NCBI RefSeq assembly: GCF_014207505.1
Contig: NZ_JACHGL010000002.1
Coordinates: forward strand, 39,644-103,643
DNA: 64,000 nucleotides
Direction of reading: 5' to 3'
DNA from: Leuconostoc carnosum
GTDB lineage: Bacteria > Bacillota > Bacilli > Lactobacillales > Lactobacillaceae
This document shows positions 8,783 through 17,859 of the stretch, piece by piece. Both the position numbers and the translations under genes were made by a program. The notes beneath the pieces were generated by a model that saw only the letters and a list, made by a program, of their open reading frames with translations, ran no database searches and was not told the DNA's origin. Positions within the stretch are counted from its first letter, which is position 1; every line of letters starts with the position of its first letter.

Positions 8783-10126
8783 ATGGAAAATGGACGTTTG
8801 TTTAACCTTCTACAAAAAACACTGCTTAAGCCGATGACAAAAGTGGCACAATATAGAATTGTGCGTGCCATTATGGCGGCAGGAATGGCTTCCATTCCGT
8901 TTACCATTGTAGGATCTATGATACTGGTTTTAAATATATTACCAACAGTATTTTCACCCCTAAGCAGTTTTTTCAATGCCACATTTTTTAGATTTAGTGA
9001 TCTTTATATGATTGCTAATACGGCAACTATGGGTATTTTAGCAATGTACTTTAGTTTGGCTATTGGCTTTGAATTGACACGTATTATTCAGACAGAAGAC
9101 AAGCTGAAAGTTGCACCACTGAATGGCGCTTTTCTGTCATTATTTGCTTTCTTCATGTGTTTACCTGAATTGGTGATGAAAGATGGTAAAATTGTTTTAC
9201 TTAACGTCATGAATGATAAAGAGAAAGTCATTAATGGCTTCAGAATGACTGCTACAATTGATAGAATTGGAACGAGTGGTATTTTTACAGCGATTATTAT
9301 GGCAGTTTTGGCAGTCTGGTTATATAGTTTCTGTGTGAGACATAATTGGACGATAAAAATGCCTGATGCTGTTCCTGAAGGCGTATCACGTTCCTTTACG
9401 GCTTTAATCCCAACATTTGTTATTGCCTTTGTTGTGTTAGCTATCAATGGTGGTTTGGTGTTACTTGGCACAGATATCTTTAAGATGATTGCTATCCCAT
9501 TTGGTTTTGTTACGAGCATGACCAGTACTTGGTTGGGTATCATGGTGATTGAATTCTTAATCCATGCACTTTGGATTGTTGGTATTCATGGGGCAAATAT
9601 TATTTCAGCATTTATTACACCCATTTTCTTAGCTAATATGGTGTCAAACTCACAGGGTGCTAATATACCTTTTGCCGGTGAGTTTAATAATTCATTTGCT
9701 ATTTTAGGCGGTTCTGGTGCCACGTTGGGCTTGTGTCTGTTTATTGCATTACTGGCACGTTCAGAACAATTAAAAGTACTAGGCCGCGCTTCAATTGTAC
9801 CGTCGCTGTTTAATATTAATGAACCATTAATATTTGGTTTACCTATTGTCTACAATCCTTATCTGGCTATTCCGTTTTTCTTAGCACCAATGGCTACGGC
9901 ATCAGTTGCTTATGCAGCAATTAACTTTCACCTTATTCGCCCAATTGTTACGCAAGCACCTTGGCCATCACCAGTTGGTATTGGCGCTTTCCTTAGTACC
10001 GTCGATTGGCGTGCTGCGATATTGGCAGTACTTTGTGTGATCATTGCCTTCATAATTTATCTGCCATTTATTAAAATATATGACACAAAACTATATAATG
10101 ATGAGCAGGGTGTGACTCAGTCTTAA
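8783..10126 (+). CDS. PTS lactose/cellobiose-family IIC permease
   Basis: The 447-aa membrane permease binds and translocates the sugar while IIB phosphorylates it. About ten hydrophobic segments are visible. The IIC core motifs are intact: the HALWIVGIHGANI loop and SLFNINEPLIFGLPIVYNP, whose Glu is central to sugar binding. The substrate is likely cellobiose or another beta-glucoside because of the GH1 gene in the same operon. Begins two bases after the preceding stop. Confidence 0.93.
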   Translation: MENGRLFNLLQKTLLKPMTKVAQYRIVRAIMAAGMASIPFTIVGSMILVLNILPTVFSPLSSFFNATFFRFSDLYMIANTATMGILAMYFSLAIGFELTRIIQTEDKLKVAPLNGAFLSLFAFFMCLPELVMKDGKIVLLNVMNDKEKVINGFRMTATIDRIGTSGIFTAIIMAVLAVWLYSFCVRHNWTIKMPDAVPEGVSRSFTALIPTFVIAFVVLAINGGLVLLGTDIFKMIAIPFGFVTSMTSTWLGIMVIEFLIHALWIVGIHGANIISAFITPIFLANMVSNSQGANIPFAGEFNNSFAILGGSGATLGLCLFIALLARSEQLKVLGRASIVPSLFNINEPLIFGLPIVYNPYLAIPFFLAPMATASVAYAAINFHLIRPIVTQAPWPSPVGIGAFLSTVDWRAAILAVLCVIIAFIIYLPFIKIYDTKLYNDEQGVTQS

Positions 10127-10140
10127 ATTCAACTTCTGCA

Positions 10141-10170
10141 TTGTTAACTTGACAAATTATTTGTTACAAT
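10141..10170 (+). promoter_or_regulatory. probable hisK promoter
   Basis: TTGTTA (10141-10146) and TACAAT (10165-10170) are 18 bp apart, just upstream of the hisK ribosome binding site AAGGAGAG. There is no T-box or other leader between promoter and gene. Confidence 0.5.
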
Positions 10171-10191
10171 GTCCTGAAGGAGAGATAGTAG

Positions 10192-11037
10192 ATGATTAAA
10201 AAAGATGGACATACGCATACACGCTATTCACACCATGGATCTGATGAACCATTGGAGAAATATATTGAACGTGCAATTGCATTGGGTTTCACAGAATACG
10301 TTGTCACAGAGCATGCACCGTTACCAACAAAATTTTTAGACAATTTTATTGGACCAGCTGGGGCACATGAAAGTTCAGCGATGCTATCCACAGAATTAGC
10401 AGACTATAAATTAGCAGTTGCACGTGTTCAATTAAAATACGCTAATCAGATCAAAATCAAAAGTGGATTTGAAATTGATTATCTACAAGGATATGAAAAA
10501 GAAATAGTCCAATTTATCATGTCACAAGTTGATTGGATAGATGAAATCGTTTTATCGGTTCATTTTTTACCAACTATGGATGGCTTACTGGCACCGATTG
10601 ATTATGAGGCGGATACATTGGCTACTTATTTCCCGGAGATTAATGACAATCCACAAATTGTTTTTAAAAACTATTTTAAGGCAATACAACAAAGCTTAAA
10701 TTTTGCTGAGACATTACCTGACGCATTTGTTGTTAGAATTGGGCACATCACATTGATTCGGAAGTACCAAAAATATTTCAATTTACCAGCATTTGATACT
10801 AGTAATCAAGCATATATTAACGAACTTTTATTACAAATTAAACAAAACCATTTTCAGCTGGATTTCAATACAGCAGGTATTAGCAAACCTTACAATGGAG
10901 AGGCTTATCCAACACCAGATATTGTTGAAAAAGCACAGCGCCTTGGTATTGAATTTGTTTATGGTTCGGATGCGCATCAAGTGAGTGCAGTTGGACAATT
11001 TTATGATATTGCAGAATCAATTGTTTCCAATGTTTAA
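10192..11037 (+). CDS. hisK: histidinol-phosphatase, PHP family
   Basis: The enzyme dephosphorylates L-histidinol phosphate, the penultimate step to histidine. The 281-aa length and motifs fit the HisK/HisJ type: metal ligands in DGHTHTRYS at the N-terminus, TEHAPLP, LSVHFL in the middle, RIGH, and a C-terminal YGSDAH. AAGGAGAG precedes the ATG. It sits just before the his operon but has its own promoter and lies upstream of the operon's T-box, so its expression is not gated by that leader. Confidence 0.92.
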   Translation: MIKKDGHTHTRYSHHGSDEPLEKYIERAIALGFTEYVVTEHAPLPTKFLDNFIGPAGAHESSAMLSTELADYKLAVARVQLKYANQIKIKSGFEIDYLQGYEKEIVQFIMSQVDWIDEIVLSVHFLPTMDGLLAPIDYEADTLATYFPEINDNPQIVFKNYFKAIQQSLNFAETLPDAFVVRIGHITLIRKYQKYFNLPAFDTSNQAYINELLLQIKQNHFQLDFNTAGISKPYNGEAYPTPDIVEKAQRLGIEFVYGSDAHQVSAVGQFYDIAESIVSNV

Positions 11038-11045
11038 AATAAGTA

Positions 11046-11073
11046 TTGACATATAAAATAATGGGTGTATGAT
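11046..11073 (+). promoter_or_regulatory. promoter of the his operon
   Basis: TTGACA (11046-11051) and TATGAT (11068-11073) are 16 bp apart, close to the sigma-A consensus. The T-box leader begins just downstream. Confidence 0.75.
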
Positions 11074-11079
11074 TAGTTT

Positions 11080-11353
11080 AATCTAATAAAAAACAGAACT
11101 GAAGTTGGACAAGTAATCAAAACCACATAGTACAGGAAGCGCTTAAGCTAACGCATTGAGATGAGCGCCTGTGTATTTGATGAAACACACCAATGAGTTG
11201 GATAATTAAAATTTATTCCGGAGATTCCCGATATCGAGTGCACCTGTGTTAGCAGGTGATTGAGCAGGTAAATGTAAGTTTATCTGAAAACAAGGTGGGA
11301 ACACGTGAAAACGTCCTTTCAAATTATTAATTTAATTTGTGAGGACGTTTTTT
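11080..11353 (+). promoter_or_regulatory. T-box leader of the his operon, His (CAC) specifier
   Basis: All T-box parts can be traced. Stem I: AAC-TGA-AGTTGG pairs with CCAAT-GA-GTT with the K-turn GA/GA mismatches, and ATCAAA pairs with TTTGAT. The specifier-loop 3' strand GAAACACA (11182-11189) holds CAC (His) at 11186-11188. The antiterminator is AAGG, the bulge TGGGAAC, ACGT-GAAA-ACGT, then CCTT. The competing terminator is AAAACGTCCT (11308-11317) with AGGACGTTTT (11342-11351) and a T run. The bulge TGGG would pair with a CCCA end, matching the C73 discriminator usual for tRNA-His. Uncharged tRNA-His therefore turns the operon on. The specifier register is my reading of the fold. Confidence 0.9.
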
Positions 11354-11385
11354 TATTTGTTTTTAATGAGAAAAGGAAGGGATAT

Positions 11386-13008
11386 ATGAGCGAAAAAATG
11401 TTAGCAGCAGGATCGCGTGACGAATTTGGTGAGCGTTTAGTACAAAAACAACAAATCTCACAGATCATTAGTCAAACACTGAACGAAAAAGATTTTACCG
11501 CCATCAGCACACCGTTAATTGAACGTGAAAGCACCTTTGAACAATATCATCGTCGCAATATTTTTCATTTATATGACCAAATTGGTGAGAACTTAGTCTT
11601 ACGTCCAGATTTAACATTGCCTATTGCGCGTTTCTTAGCTGCAAATCGGAGGCAAAGTCAAGTGACACAGCTTTATTATATAGGAGATGTTTTTCGTCAA
11701 ACAGATCATTTATCTGGTGCTTATAATCAAGAAACGCAGGCAGGCATTGAACTAATTGGTGATGCGACATTCAATGCTGAAATGCAGGCATTAGATACGA
11801 TGCTAAATTTTGCAGAACAATTTGGTATTGCAGAAGTACAAGTGGTTTTAAGTGATGCACGCTGGATTGATACTATTTTAAAGCAGTTGACAATGTCAGA
11901 GCAACAACGTCATGGGTTAAAAGAGGCTATTGAAGCTAAAAATCTAACAGCATTTGAAAAATTACGTGAAACAATTCCTGATTTTCCTGAAACATTGAAG
12001 CGTTGGCCATTGGCGTTTGGCGAAGATGGTGAAGATGTGATGTGGCAATTACAATACATTCCAGCAGCCAAAAAAATTATTGATAATTGGTTGCGACTTG
12101 CTGAATTTGTACACCAACATTATCCTGAAGTCACAGTAACAGTTGATTTAGCCGCTTCGTCTCCACAACCTTATTATACAGGTGCTATTATGCGTGGCTT
12201 TATTCCAAGCTTAGGCCGATATTTATTTAGTGGTGGTCGCTATGATCGCTTGTTAGAAAATTTTCAGAACGAAACGTTGCCAGCAGTTGGTATGGGTCTA
12301 GATATCGAAACAATTTTAAAAAAGTGGCGCATGGCACCAACAGACGATATCACAAGAGAACCAATTATCGTTGTGTTAGGTAAAGGCCGCATTGCCAAGG
12401 ATGCTCAGAAATTATTGAAATTAGCAGGTATTGATACCTCACCACTAGATAAGCCTGAACGTAAATTAATCTTTTCAAGTCCTGATGGTGTCTATCGTTT
12501 CATTTTAGTTAAACCAACTGATGTGATTAAGTATTTAGATCGTGGTATTGGGGATATTGGTATTGTTGGTTCTGACACAATGGCTGAACAGGACCAAAAT
12601 CATTATGATATGTTAGATTTAGAAACTGGTCAAGCGACCTTTGTAGTCGCAGCACCACCAAAATTTAATTTAAATGCAACACAAAGAAAACGCATAGCCA
12701 CAAAATATCCGACTGTAACGACACAATATTTTTCAAAACGAGGGGAAGATGTGGAAATTATCAAATTAGAAGGCTCAGTTGAGCTTGGACCATTAACTAA
12801 TTTATCTGATGCGATTGTCGATATCACTGAAACAGGTAATACGTTGCGTGAAAACAATTTAGTAATTTATGATAAAGTCGCTAAAGTATCGACCCATTTA
12901 ATCATTCGTTCGGGCGCGCTCTTACAGTTTCAAACAGAGTTAAAAAGAGTTATTGAAAATATGATGACTATTTTAGGAGAAAAACAAAATGAAAATTATC
13001 CAAAATGA
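11386..13008 (+). CDS. hisZG: fused ATP phosphoribosyltransferase: HisZ regulatory part + HisG short-form catalytic part
   Basis: First enzyme of histidine synthesis, joining ATP and PRPP. The 540-aa product has two parts. Residues 1 to about 320 are a HisRS-like HisZ (RDEFGERL, RPDLTLPIARF, GDVFRQTD, then SGGRYDRLLENF). From about 326 comes the short HisG (IVVLGKGRIAKDAQKLL, IGDIGIVGSDT, and the PRPP loop DITETGNTLRENN). In known short-form systems these are separate subunits of a hetero-octamer. Here they share one frame with a short linker and no stop. I chose ATG 11386 (AAGGAAGG upstream); the longer frame from GTG 11305 lies inside the T-box terminator. The 3' end overlaps hisD by 20 bases. 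Confidence 0.9.
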   Translation: MSEKMLAAGSRDEFGERLVQKQQISQIISQTLNEKDFTAISTPLIERESTFEQYHRRNIFHLYDQIGENLVLRPDLTLPIARFLAANRRQSQVTQLYYIGDVFRQTDHLSGAYNQETQAGIELIGDATFNAEMQALDTMLNFAEQFGIAEVQVVLSDARWIDTILKQLTMSEQQRHGLKEAIEAKNLTAFEKLRETIPDFPETLKRWPLAFGEDGEDVMWQLQYIPAAKKIIDNWLRLAEFVHQHYPEVTVTVDLAASSPQPYYTGAIMRGFIPSLGRYLFSGGRYDRLLENFQNETLPAVGMGLDIETILKKWRMAPTDDITREPIIVVLGKGRIAKDAQKLLKLAGIDTSPLDKPERKLIFSSPDGVYRFILVKPTDVIKYLDRGIGDIGIVGSDTMAEQDQNHYDMLDLETGQATFVVAAPPKFNLNATQRKRIATKYPTVTTQYFSKRGEDVEIIKLEGSVELGPLTNLSDAIVDITETGNTLRENNLVIYDKVAKVSTHLIIRSGALLQFQTELKRVIENMMTILGEKQNENYPK

Positions 13009-14266
13009 AACGCTTGATCAGATTAAAGCACGTATTCGACAACAAACGGAAAAAACCACGAATCCAATGATTGAATCGCAAGTTGCAGCAATCATTCAAC
13101 AAGTTCGAGAGTTAGGTGATGAGGCATTAAAAGCGTATAGTAAAAAGTTTGATGGTGTGGTAATTGAAAACCTCAAGGTATCAGAAACAGCCATTGATGA
13201 GGCGTTTAAGACAGTTGATCCAAAAGTTATTGCTGCTTTAGAACAAGCTGCTGAAAATATTAGTAGTTTCCACCAATTAGAAGTGCAAAAATCATTTGAA
13301 GATACACCAAGAGCAGGTGTTTTACGCGGGACAAAAGTGACACCATTAGCAGCAGTGGGACTTTATGTACCAGGTGGTACGGCTGCTTATCCTTCCTCTG
13401 TCCTAATGAATGCTATTCCAGCTAAAATTGCAGGTGTTAAAAATATTATTATGGTGACACCACCACAAAAAGATGGTTTGAGTCCAACAGTTTTGGCAGC
13501 AGCTAAAATTGCAGGTGTCGATCATATTTATCAAGTAGGCGGTGCGCAGGCTATTGCTGCCTTAGCTTATGGTACCGCATCAATTCCGCGTGTGGATAAA
13601 ATCACTGGTCCGGGTAATGCTTACGTGGCAACTGCCAAGCGTGCGGTCTATGGTCAGGTAGCAATTGATATGATTGCTGGACCATCTGAAATTGGTATTT
13701 TGGCTGATGAATCGGCGAATGCTAAGGATGTGGCTGCTGATTTATTATCACAAGCAGAGCATGATAAAAAAGCACGTGCCATTTTGATTACAAATTCGGA
13801 AAAATTGGCGCGATCCGTTTCAGATCAAGTTGAAAAGCAATTACAGACCTTACCGCGTGAAGATATTGCTAGAGCTGCAATTGAAGAAAATGGTTTTATT
13901 TATTTAGTTGACACAGTGACTGAAATGATTGATTTAATGAATGATGTTGCGCCCGAACATTTAGAAATTCAATTAAAAAATGCCTATGATTATGTGGATC
14001 AAATTCAAAATGCAGGTTCTGTTTTTCTAGGACGCTACGCTTCAGAGCCATTGGGTGATTACTTGGCAGGTCCAAATCATATTTTACCCACTGGTGGCAC
14101 AGCTCGATTTAGTTCGGCATTAGGCGTTTGGGATTTCCAAAAGCGTATTCAGTACTTGCAATATTCACAAGAAGCTTTAGCTGATGATGCGAGCAACGTT
14201 GCAGTTTTGGCACGAGCTGAGGGCTTAGAAGCCCATGCTAGGGCAATTGAAAGTCGGGAGAATTAA
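12989..14266 (+). CDS. hisD: histidinol dehydrogenase
   Basis: Oxidises L-histidinol to L-histidine in two NAD-dependent, zinc-requiring steps. The 425-aa length is normal. Family motifs are intact: GLYVPGGTAAYPS, KITGPGNAYVATAKR, GPSEIGILAD, SQAEHDKKA with a zinc/catalytic region His, and NHILPTGGTARFSSALGV. AGGAGA lies upstream, inside hisZG. The next gene starts three bases after its stop. Confidence 0.96.
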   Translation: MKIIQNETLDQIKARIRQQTEKTTNPMIESQVAAIIQQVRELGDEALKAYSKKFDGVVIENLKVSETAIDEAFKTVDPKVIAALEQAAENISSFHQLEVQKSFEDTPRAGVLRGTKVTPLAAVGLYVPGGTAAYPSSVLMNAIPAKIAGVKNIIMVTPPQKDGLSPTVLAAAKIAGVDHIYQVGGAQAIAALAYGTASIPRVDKITGPGNAYVATAKRAVYGQVAIDMIAGPSEIGILADESANAKDVAADLLSQAEHDKKARAILITNSEKLARSVSDQVEKQLQTLPREDIARAAIEENGFIYLVDTVTEMIDLMNDVAPEHLEIQLKNAYDYVDQIQNAGSVFLGRYASEPLGDYLAGPNHILPTGGTARFSSALGVWDFQKRIQYLQYSQEALADDASNVAVLARAEGLEAHARAIESREN

Positions 14267-14268
14267 TC

Positions 14269-14856
14269 ATGGTAAGATCAGCAACGATTAAACGTGACAC
14301 ACTTGAAACGAAAATTAATTTAACGCTTAATCTTGATGAACAAACGACTAGTGAGATTGATACCGGAATTGGTTATCTTGATCATATGCTGACCTTATTC
14401 GCAAAACATGGACGTTTTGGTCTGCAAGTTAATGTGAAAGGTGACTTAAATGTTGATTCACATCATACCACTGAAGATATTGGTATTGCATTAGGGGATG
14501 CTTTTACTCAGGCGCTGGGAGACAAGGTCAGCATCGAACGTTATGGGGCGCAATTTGTCCCAATGGATGAAACTTTAACACGTGCAGTAGTTGATTTATC
14601 AGGACGTGCTTATCTCGTTTTTATAGCTGAATTATCTGCACCAACTTTGGGTACTTTTGAAACTGAAGTGGTGGAAGACTTTTGGCAAGGGTTTTCTGAT
14701 CAGGCTAAAGCCAATGTTCACATCGAAGTACTTTATGGTCGCAACACGCATCATAAAATTGAAAGTATGTTTAAAGCCATGGGAAGAGCAATGCGTCAAG
14801 CAGTGACACTGAATCCAGATATTCATGGTGTTAATTCCACTAAGGGTGTCATTTAG
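14269..14856 (+). CDS. hisB: imidazoleglycerol-phosphate dehydratase
   Basis: Dehydrates imidazole glycerol phosphate to imidazole acetol phosphate. The 195-aa monofunctional form carries the metal-binding signatures GYLDHML, HHTTEDIGIALG and HHKIESMFKAMGRAM. No phosphatase domain is fused; hisK supplies that activity. Confidence 0.96.
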   Translation: MVRSATIKRDTLETKINLTLNLDEQTTSEIDTGIGYLDHMLTLFAKHGRFGLQVNVKGDLNVDSHHTTEDIGIALGDAFTQALGDKVSIERYGAQFVPMDETLTRAVVDLSGRAYLVFIAELSAPTLGTFETEVVEDFWQGFSDQAKANVHIEVLYGRNTHHKIESMFKAMGRAMRQAVTLNPDIHGVNSTKGVI

Positions 14857-14910
14857 TTAATAAAGACACATTGGATGCTTAATATGTTAAGCAGAAAGAA
14901 AGGTGACTGT

Positions 14911-15537
14911 ATGTCAATTGTAATTGTTGATTATGGTGCGGGTAATGTACGTAACGTCATTAAAGCAATGGCCTATGTTGGTTTATCAGCTAAATTAACA
15001 CAAAATCCAACAGATATTTTATCAGCTGATGGCATAGTAATTCCTGGTGTTGGGGCATTTAAGTCAGCAATGGATCAAATTAATGATTATCAATTACTAA
15101 AACCTATACAACAAGCAGCTAAAAAAGGAATACCCATACTGGGAGTTTGTCTTGGCATGCAATTATTATTTGATTCATCGACAGAATTTGGGCAAACGAC
15201 AGGATTCGGATTAATTCCTGGGACAGTCGAGCAATTGCCCAAAAATACGCCATTTAAGGTGCCACAAATGGGTTGGAACCAGAATAATGTGTCCATCAAT
15301 AATGTTATGACATCAGGTATAAAAGATGAATATACTTATTTTGTACACTCATATTATGCTAAAACTGAAGCTAAATATATTGCTGCCAGCGTTGACTATG
15401 GGGTTATTGTGCCTAGTCTTGTGATCAAGGACAACATTATTGGTGCTCAGTTTCACCCAGAAAAATCTGGGGATGTCGGGTTACGTGTTTGGCAAGCTTT
15501 TGCTACGTTAGTTCAAGAAAAGGTGGCATCATCATGA
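14911..15537 (+). CDS. hisH: imidazole glycerol phosphate synthase, glutaminase subunit
   Basis: Supplies ammonia from glutamine to HisF. The 208-aa class-I amidotransferase begins MSIVIVDYGAGN at ATG 14911 with AAAGGTG upstream; the longer reading from 14875 adds residues not in the family. The nucleophile is in GVCLGMQLLF, and the His/Glu pair is in FHPEKSG. The oxyanion-side PGVGAF is present. Its stop overlaps the hisA start (ATGA). Confidence 0.95.
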   Translation: MSIVIVDYGAGNVRNVIKAMAYVGLSAKLTQNPTDILSADGIVIPGVGAFKSAMDQINDYQLLKPIQQAAKKGIPILGVCLGMQLLFDSSTEFGQTTGFGLIPGTVEQLPKNTPFKVPQMGWNQNNVSINNVMTSGIKDEYTYFVHSYYAKTEAKYIAASVDYGVIVPSLVIKDNIIGAQFHPEKSGDVGLRVWQAFATLVQEKVASS

Positions 15538-16247
15538 TTATTCCAGCAATAGATTTATTAGACGGGCAATCTGTTCGTTTGTTAAAGGGTGATTTTAATG
15601 CAGTGACGAAAATTAACTTAAATCCCGTGGCACAGGCCCAAGAAATTAATCGTGCTGGATTAAGCGCACTGCACGTGGTTGACCTAAACGGGTCAAAAGA
15701 TGGGGCAGCAAGGAATTTTGAAACAATTTTAGCTCTGCGAAAAGAGTTTGTTGGTTTCATGGAAGTTGGAGGTGGTATTCGCACGCTAGAACAAATTGAA
15801 ACATACTATCGTGCTGGTATTGATCGTGTGATTCTAGGTTCCGTGGCATTGAAAAATCCAGTTTTAGTAAAAGAGGCAGTAGCAAAATATGGTGATTTTA
15901 TTGCTGTTGGTATTGATGGCGATAATGGCCGTGTGGCAACAGAAGGCTGGCTAGATCAATCGGATGTGACATTTGAGGCATTACTTGATGCCATGCTCAC
16001 TATTGGTGTTAAAAATTTTATTGTCACAGATGTTGCCCGAGATGGTACATTACAAGGGCCAAATTTGTCAATGTTATCTGAATTACAGCATCAATTCTCA
16101 AAAGCCAATATCATTGCTAGTGGTGGTATTGCGCAAGTGAGTGATTTAGCTGACTTACATGATATTGGTATTCAAGATGTTATTGTTGGTAAAGCGCTAG
16201 CCACAGGAAATATTAAACTTGCAGAGTTAGTGGAAATGGAGGACTAG
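15534..16247 (+). CDS. hisA: ProFAR isomerase (phosphoribosylformimino-AICAR-phosphate isomerase)
   Basis: Amadori isomerisation of ProFAR to PRFAR on a TIM barrel. The 237-aa product begins MIIPAIDLLDGQ with the first catalytic Asp, and the second is in TDVARDGTLQGPN. GGGIR and ASGGI supply the phosphate sites. I chose ATG 15534, which overlaps the hisH stop; AAAGGTGG lies upstream. Confidence 0.95.
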   Translation: MIIPAIDLLDGQSVRLLKGDFNAVTKINLNPVAQAQEINRAGLSALHVVDLNGSKDGAARNFETILALRKEFVGFMEVGGGIRTLEQIETYYRAGIDRVILGSVALKNPVLVKEAVAKYGDFIAVGIDGDNGRVATEGWLDQSDVTFEALLDAMLTIGVKNFIVTDVARDGTLQGPNLSMLSELQHQFSKANIIASGGIAQVSDLADLHDIGIQDVIVGKALATGNIKLAELVEMED

Positions 16248-16250
16248 TGT

Positions 16251-17015
16251 ATGGCATTAGCAAAACGCATCGTCCCCGCTTTAGATGTTAAAAATGGTCG
16301 CGTTGTGAAAGGTATTAATTTTTTGAACTTACAGGATGTTGGTGATCCAGTTGAAATTGCCAAAGCCTATCAAGATGCAGGTGCTGATGAACTCGTATTC
16401 TTAGATATTTCCGCAACCCTAGAAGGTCGTACAACAATGATTGATATGATCGAACGTGTGTCATCAGTCGTATTTATGCCATTGACTGCAGGCGGTGGTG
16501 TAACTGACCTAAATGGTATACGACAAATTATTAAAGCTGGTGCTGATAAGGTATTTTTAAATTCAGCAGCTGTCAAACAACCCAAATTAATTTTGCAAGG
16601 TGCGGAAGTTTTTGGTTCACAAGCAATTGTTGGTGCCATTGACGCAAAGTGGGACGAACCAGCTGGTATTTATCGTGTCTATATTGCGGGTGGGACAAAG
16701 CCTACAGACTTAAATGCATTAACGTGGGCACAAACCATGGTAGATTATGGTGCTGGTGAATTACTAGTGACAAGTATGGATGCTGATGGGACGAAAGATG
16801 GCTATGATGTTAAGCTTTATCAAGCATTAAATGATGTTGTGAAGGTGCCAATTGTAGCTAGTGGTGGTGCTGGTAAAATCCAAGATTTCACTGAAGTATT
16901 TCAGGATGGGCATGTAGATGCAGCCTTGGCTGCATCAGTATTTCATTACAATGAAATTGCTATACCATTTTTAAAACAACAATTATATGATGAAGGGATA
17001 CCAATGAGAAGATGA
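16251..17015 (+). CDS. hisF: imidazole glycerol phosphate synthase, cyclase subunit
   Basis: Joins ammonia from HisH with PRFAR, giving imidazole glycerol phosphate and AICAR. The 254-aa TIM barrel has the catalytic Asp in VPALDVKNG and the second in GAIDAKWD, with AGGGV and ASGGAG phosphate loops. It overlaps hisI (ATGA). Confidence 0.96.
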   Translation: MALAKRIVPALDVKNGRVVKGINFLNLQDVGDPVEIAKAYQDAGADELVFLDISATLEGRTTMIDMIERVSSVVFMPLTAGGGVTDLNGIRQIIKAGADKVFLNSAAVKQPKLILQGAEVFGSQAIVGAIDAKWDEPAGIYRVYIAGGTKPTDLNALTWAQTMVDYGAGELLVTSMDADGTKDGYDVKLYQALNDVVKVPIVASGGAGKIQDFTEVFQDGHVDAALAASVFHYNEIAIPFLKQQLYDEGIPMRR

Positions 17016-17434
17016 TGGAACAGACACCAAACTTTAATAAGGCCAGTCAAAACCATTTAGTTCCAGCCATTATCACTGATGTGGCTACCGGTACTTTTCT
17101 GATGCTAGGTTATATGAACGAAGAGAGTTATCAACTGACAAAGTCAACGCAAGAAACTTGGTTTTGGTCGCGAGAAAGAGCTGAACTTTGGCATAAGGGC
17201 GCAACAAGTGGGAACACACAACAAGTGGTATCAATGACTTTGGATTGTGATTTAGATACATTGTTGATACAAGTCAAACCTAATGGCCCAGCTTGTCATA
17301 CTGGTGCTTATTCTTGTTTTTTTAATACAATCACAGGGCAAAATTTCACCAATAACAACCAAGCATTGGTCAAAAATCAGTGGACAACTGGTGGTTTTCC
17401 AATAAATTATCCCACATCATTACAAGAAAAATAA
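17012..17434 (+). CDS. hisI: phosphoribosyl-AMP cyclohydrolase
   Basis: Opens the adenine ring of phosphoribosyl-AMP. A monofunctional 140-aa form, separate from HisE. Motifs seen: [29 protein letters not shown], the metal-binding DCDLDTLL, and [12 protein letters not shown] with zinc-binding cysteines. It has tandem ATGs at 17012 and 17015; the first overlaps the hisF stop. The C-terminus extends about 25 residues past the core, longer than most stand-alone HisI. Confidence 0.94.
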   Translation: MMEQTPNFNKASQNHLVPAIITDVATGTFLMLGYMNEESYQLTKSTQETWFWSRERAELWHKGATSGNTQQVVSMTLDCDLDTLLIQVKPNGPACHTGAYSCFFNTITGQNFTNNNQALVKNQWTTGGFPINYPTSLQEK

Positions 17435-17452
17435 AATGAATTAGGAGGTCAT

Positions 17453-17467
17453 ATGCTCACCAAATAA
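17453..17467 (+). other. four-codon mini-ORF carrying the strong ribosome binding site before hisE
   Basis: The only strong Shine-Dalgarno in the hisI-hisE gap, TAGGAGGT (17442-17449), sits directly before ATG CTC ACC AAA TAA, ending 22 bases upstream of the hisE ATG. hisE itself has no clear ribosome binding site (only a weak GGTG). Re-initiation after the mini-ORF could feed hisE. Confidence 0.35.
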
Positions 17468-17489
17468 GATATGGTGTAGTATAAAAAAT

Positions 17490-17804
17490 ATGCAACAAAC
17501 AATTGAAGCACTTTATAAGCAAGCATTAGAACGTAAAGATAATCCGCAAGAGGGTTCTTATACAAATTACCTATATGACAAAGGATTAGATAAAATTCTG
17601 AAAAAAGTGGGGGAGGAAGCGACAGAAGTTATTGTCGGTGCTAAAAACACTAATGATGAATTAATTTATGAAACAGCTGATTTATTTTTCCATTTAATGG
17701 TATTATTAGTTGAAAAGGGTGTGTCCTTTGATGATATTAAGGATGAACTTGGTTCACGCCAAGGGCAACAATCAATATTGCATGAACGTGAAAACTGGCG
17801 TTAA
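17490..17804 (+). CDS. hisE: phosphoribosyl-ATP pyrophosphatase
   Basis: Hydrolyses phosphoribosyl-ATP to phosphoribosyl-AMP. The 104-aa all-alpha MazG-like protein has the metal-binding KVGEEATEVIVGAKN and ETADLFFHLMVLL segments. Unlike its neighbours it is neither overlapping nor tightly spaced (55-base gap), and its own ribosome binding site is weak. Confidence 0.95.
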   Translation: MQQTIEALYKQALERKDNPQEGSYTNYLYDKGLDKILKKVGEEATEVIVGAKNTNDELIYETADLFFHLMVLLVEKGVSFDDIKDELGSRQGQQSILHERENWR

Positions 17805-17859
17805 AGAGAATGATAATGCTATTACGTGAAAATCCACTGTGCATAGGAAAGGCAACATG

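Noticed and set aside
9088-9543. 151-aa antisense open frame in the PTS IIC gene
   Set aside because: Shadow of the IIC coding frame; no start signal and no recognisable protein features.
10149-10170. TTGACA at 10149-10154 as the hisK -35
   Set aside because: Only 10 bp separate it from TACAAT; TTGTTA at 10141 has an acceptable 18-bp spacing.
11305-11385. Upstream in-frame extension of hisZG from GTG 11305
   Set aside because: It lies inside the T-box antiterminator/terminator and lacks a ribosome binding site; ATG 11386 has AAGGAAGG.
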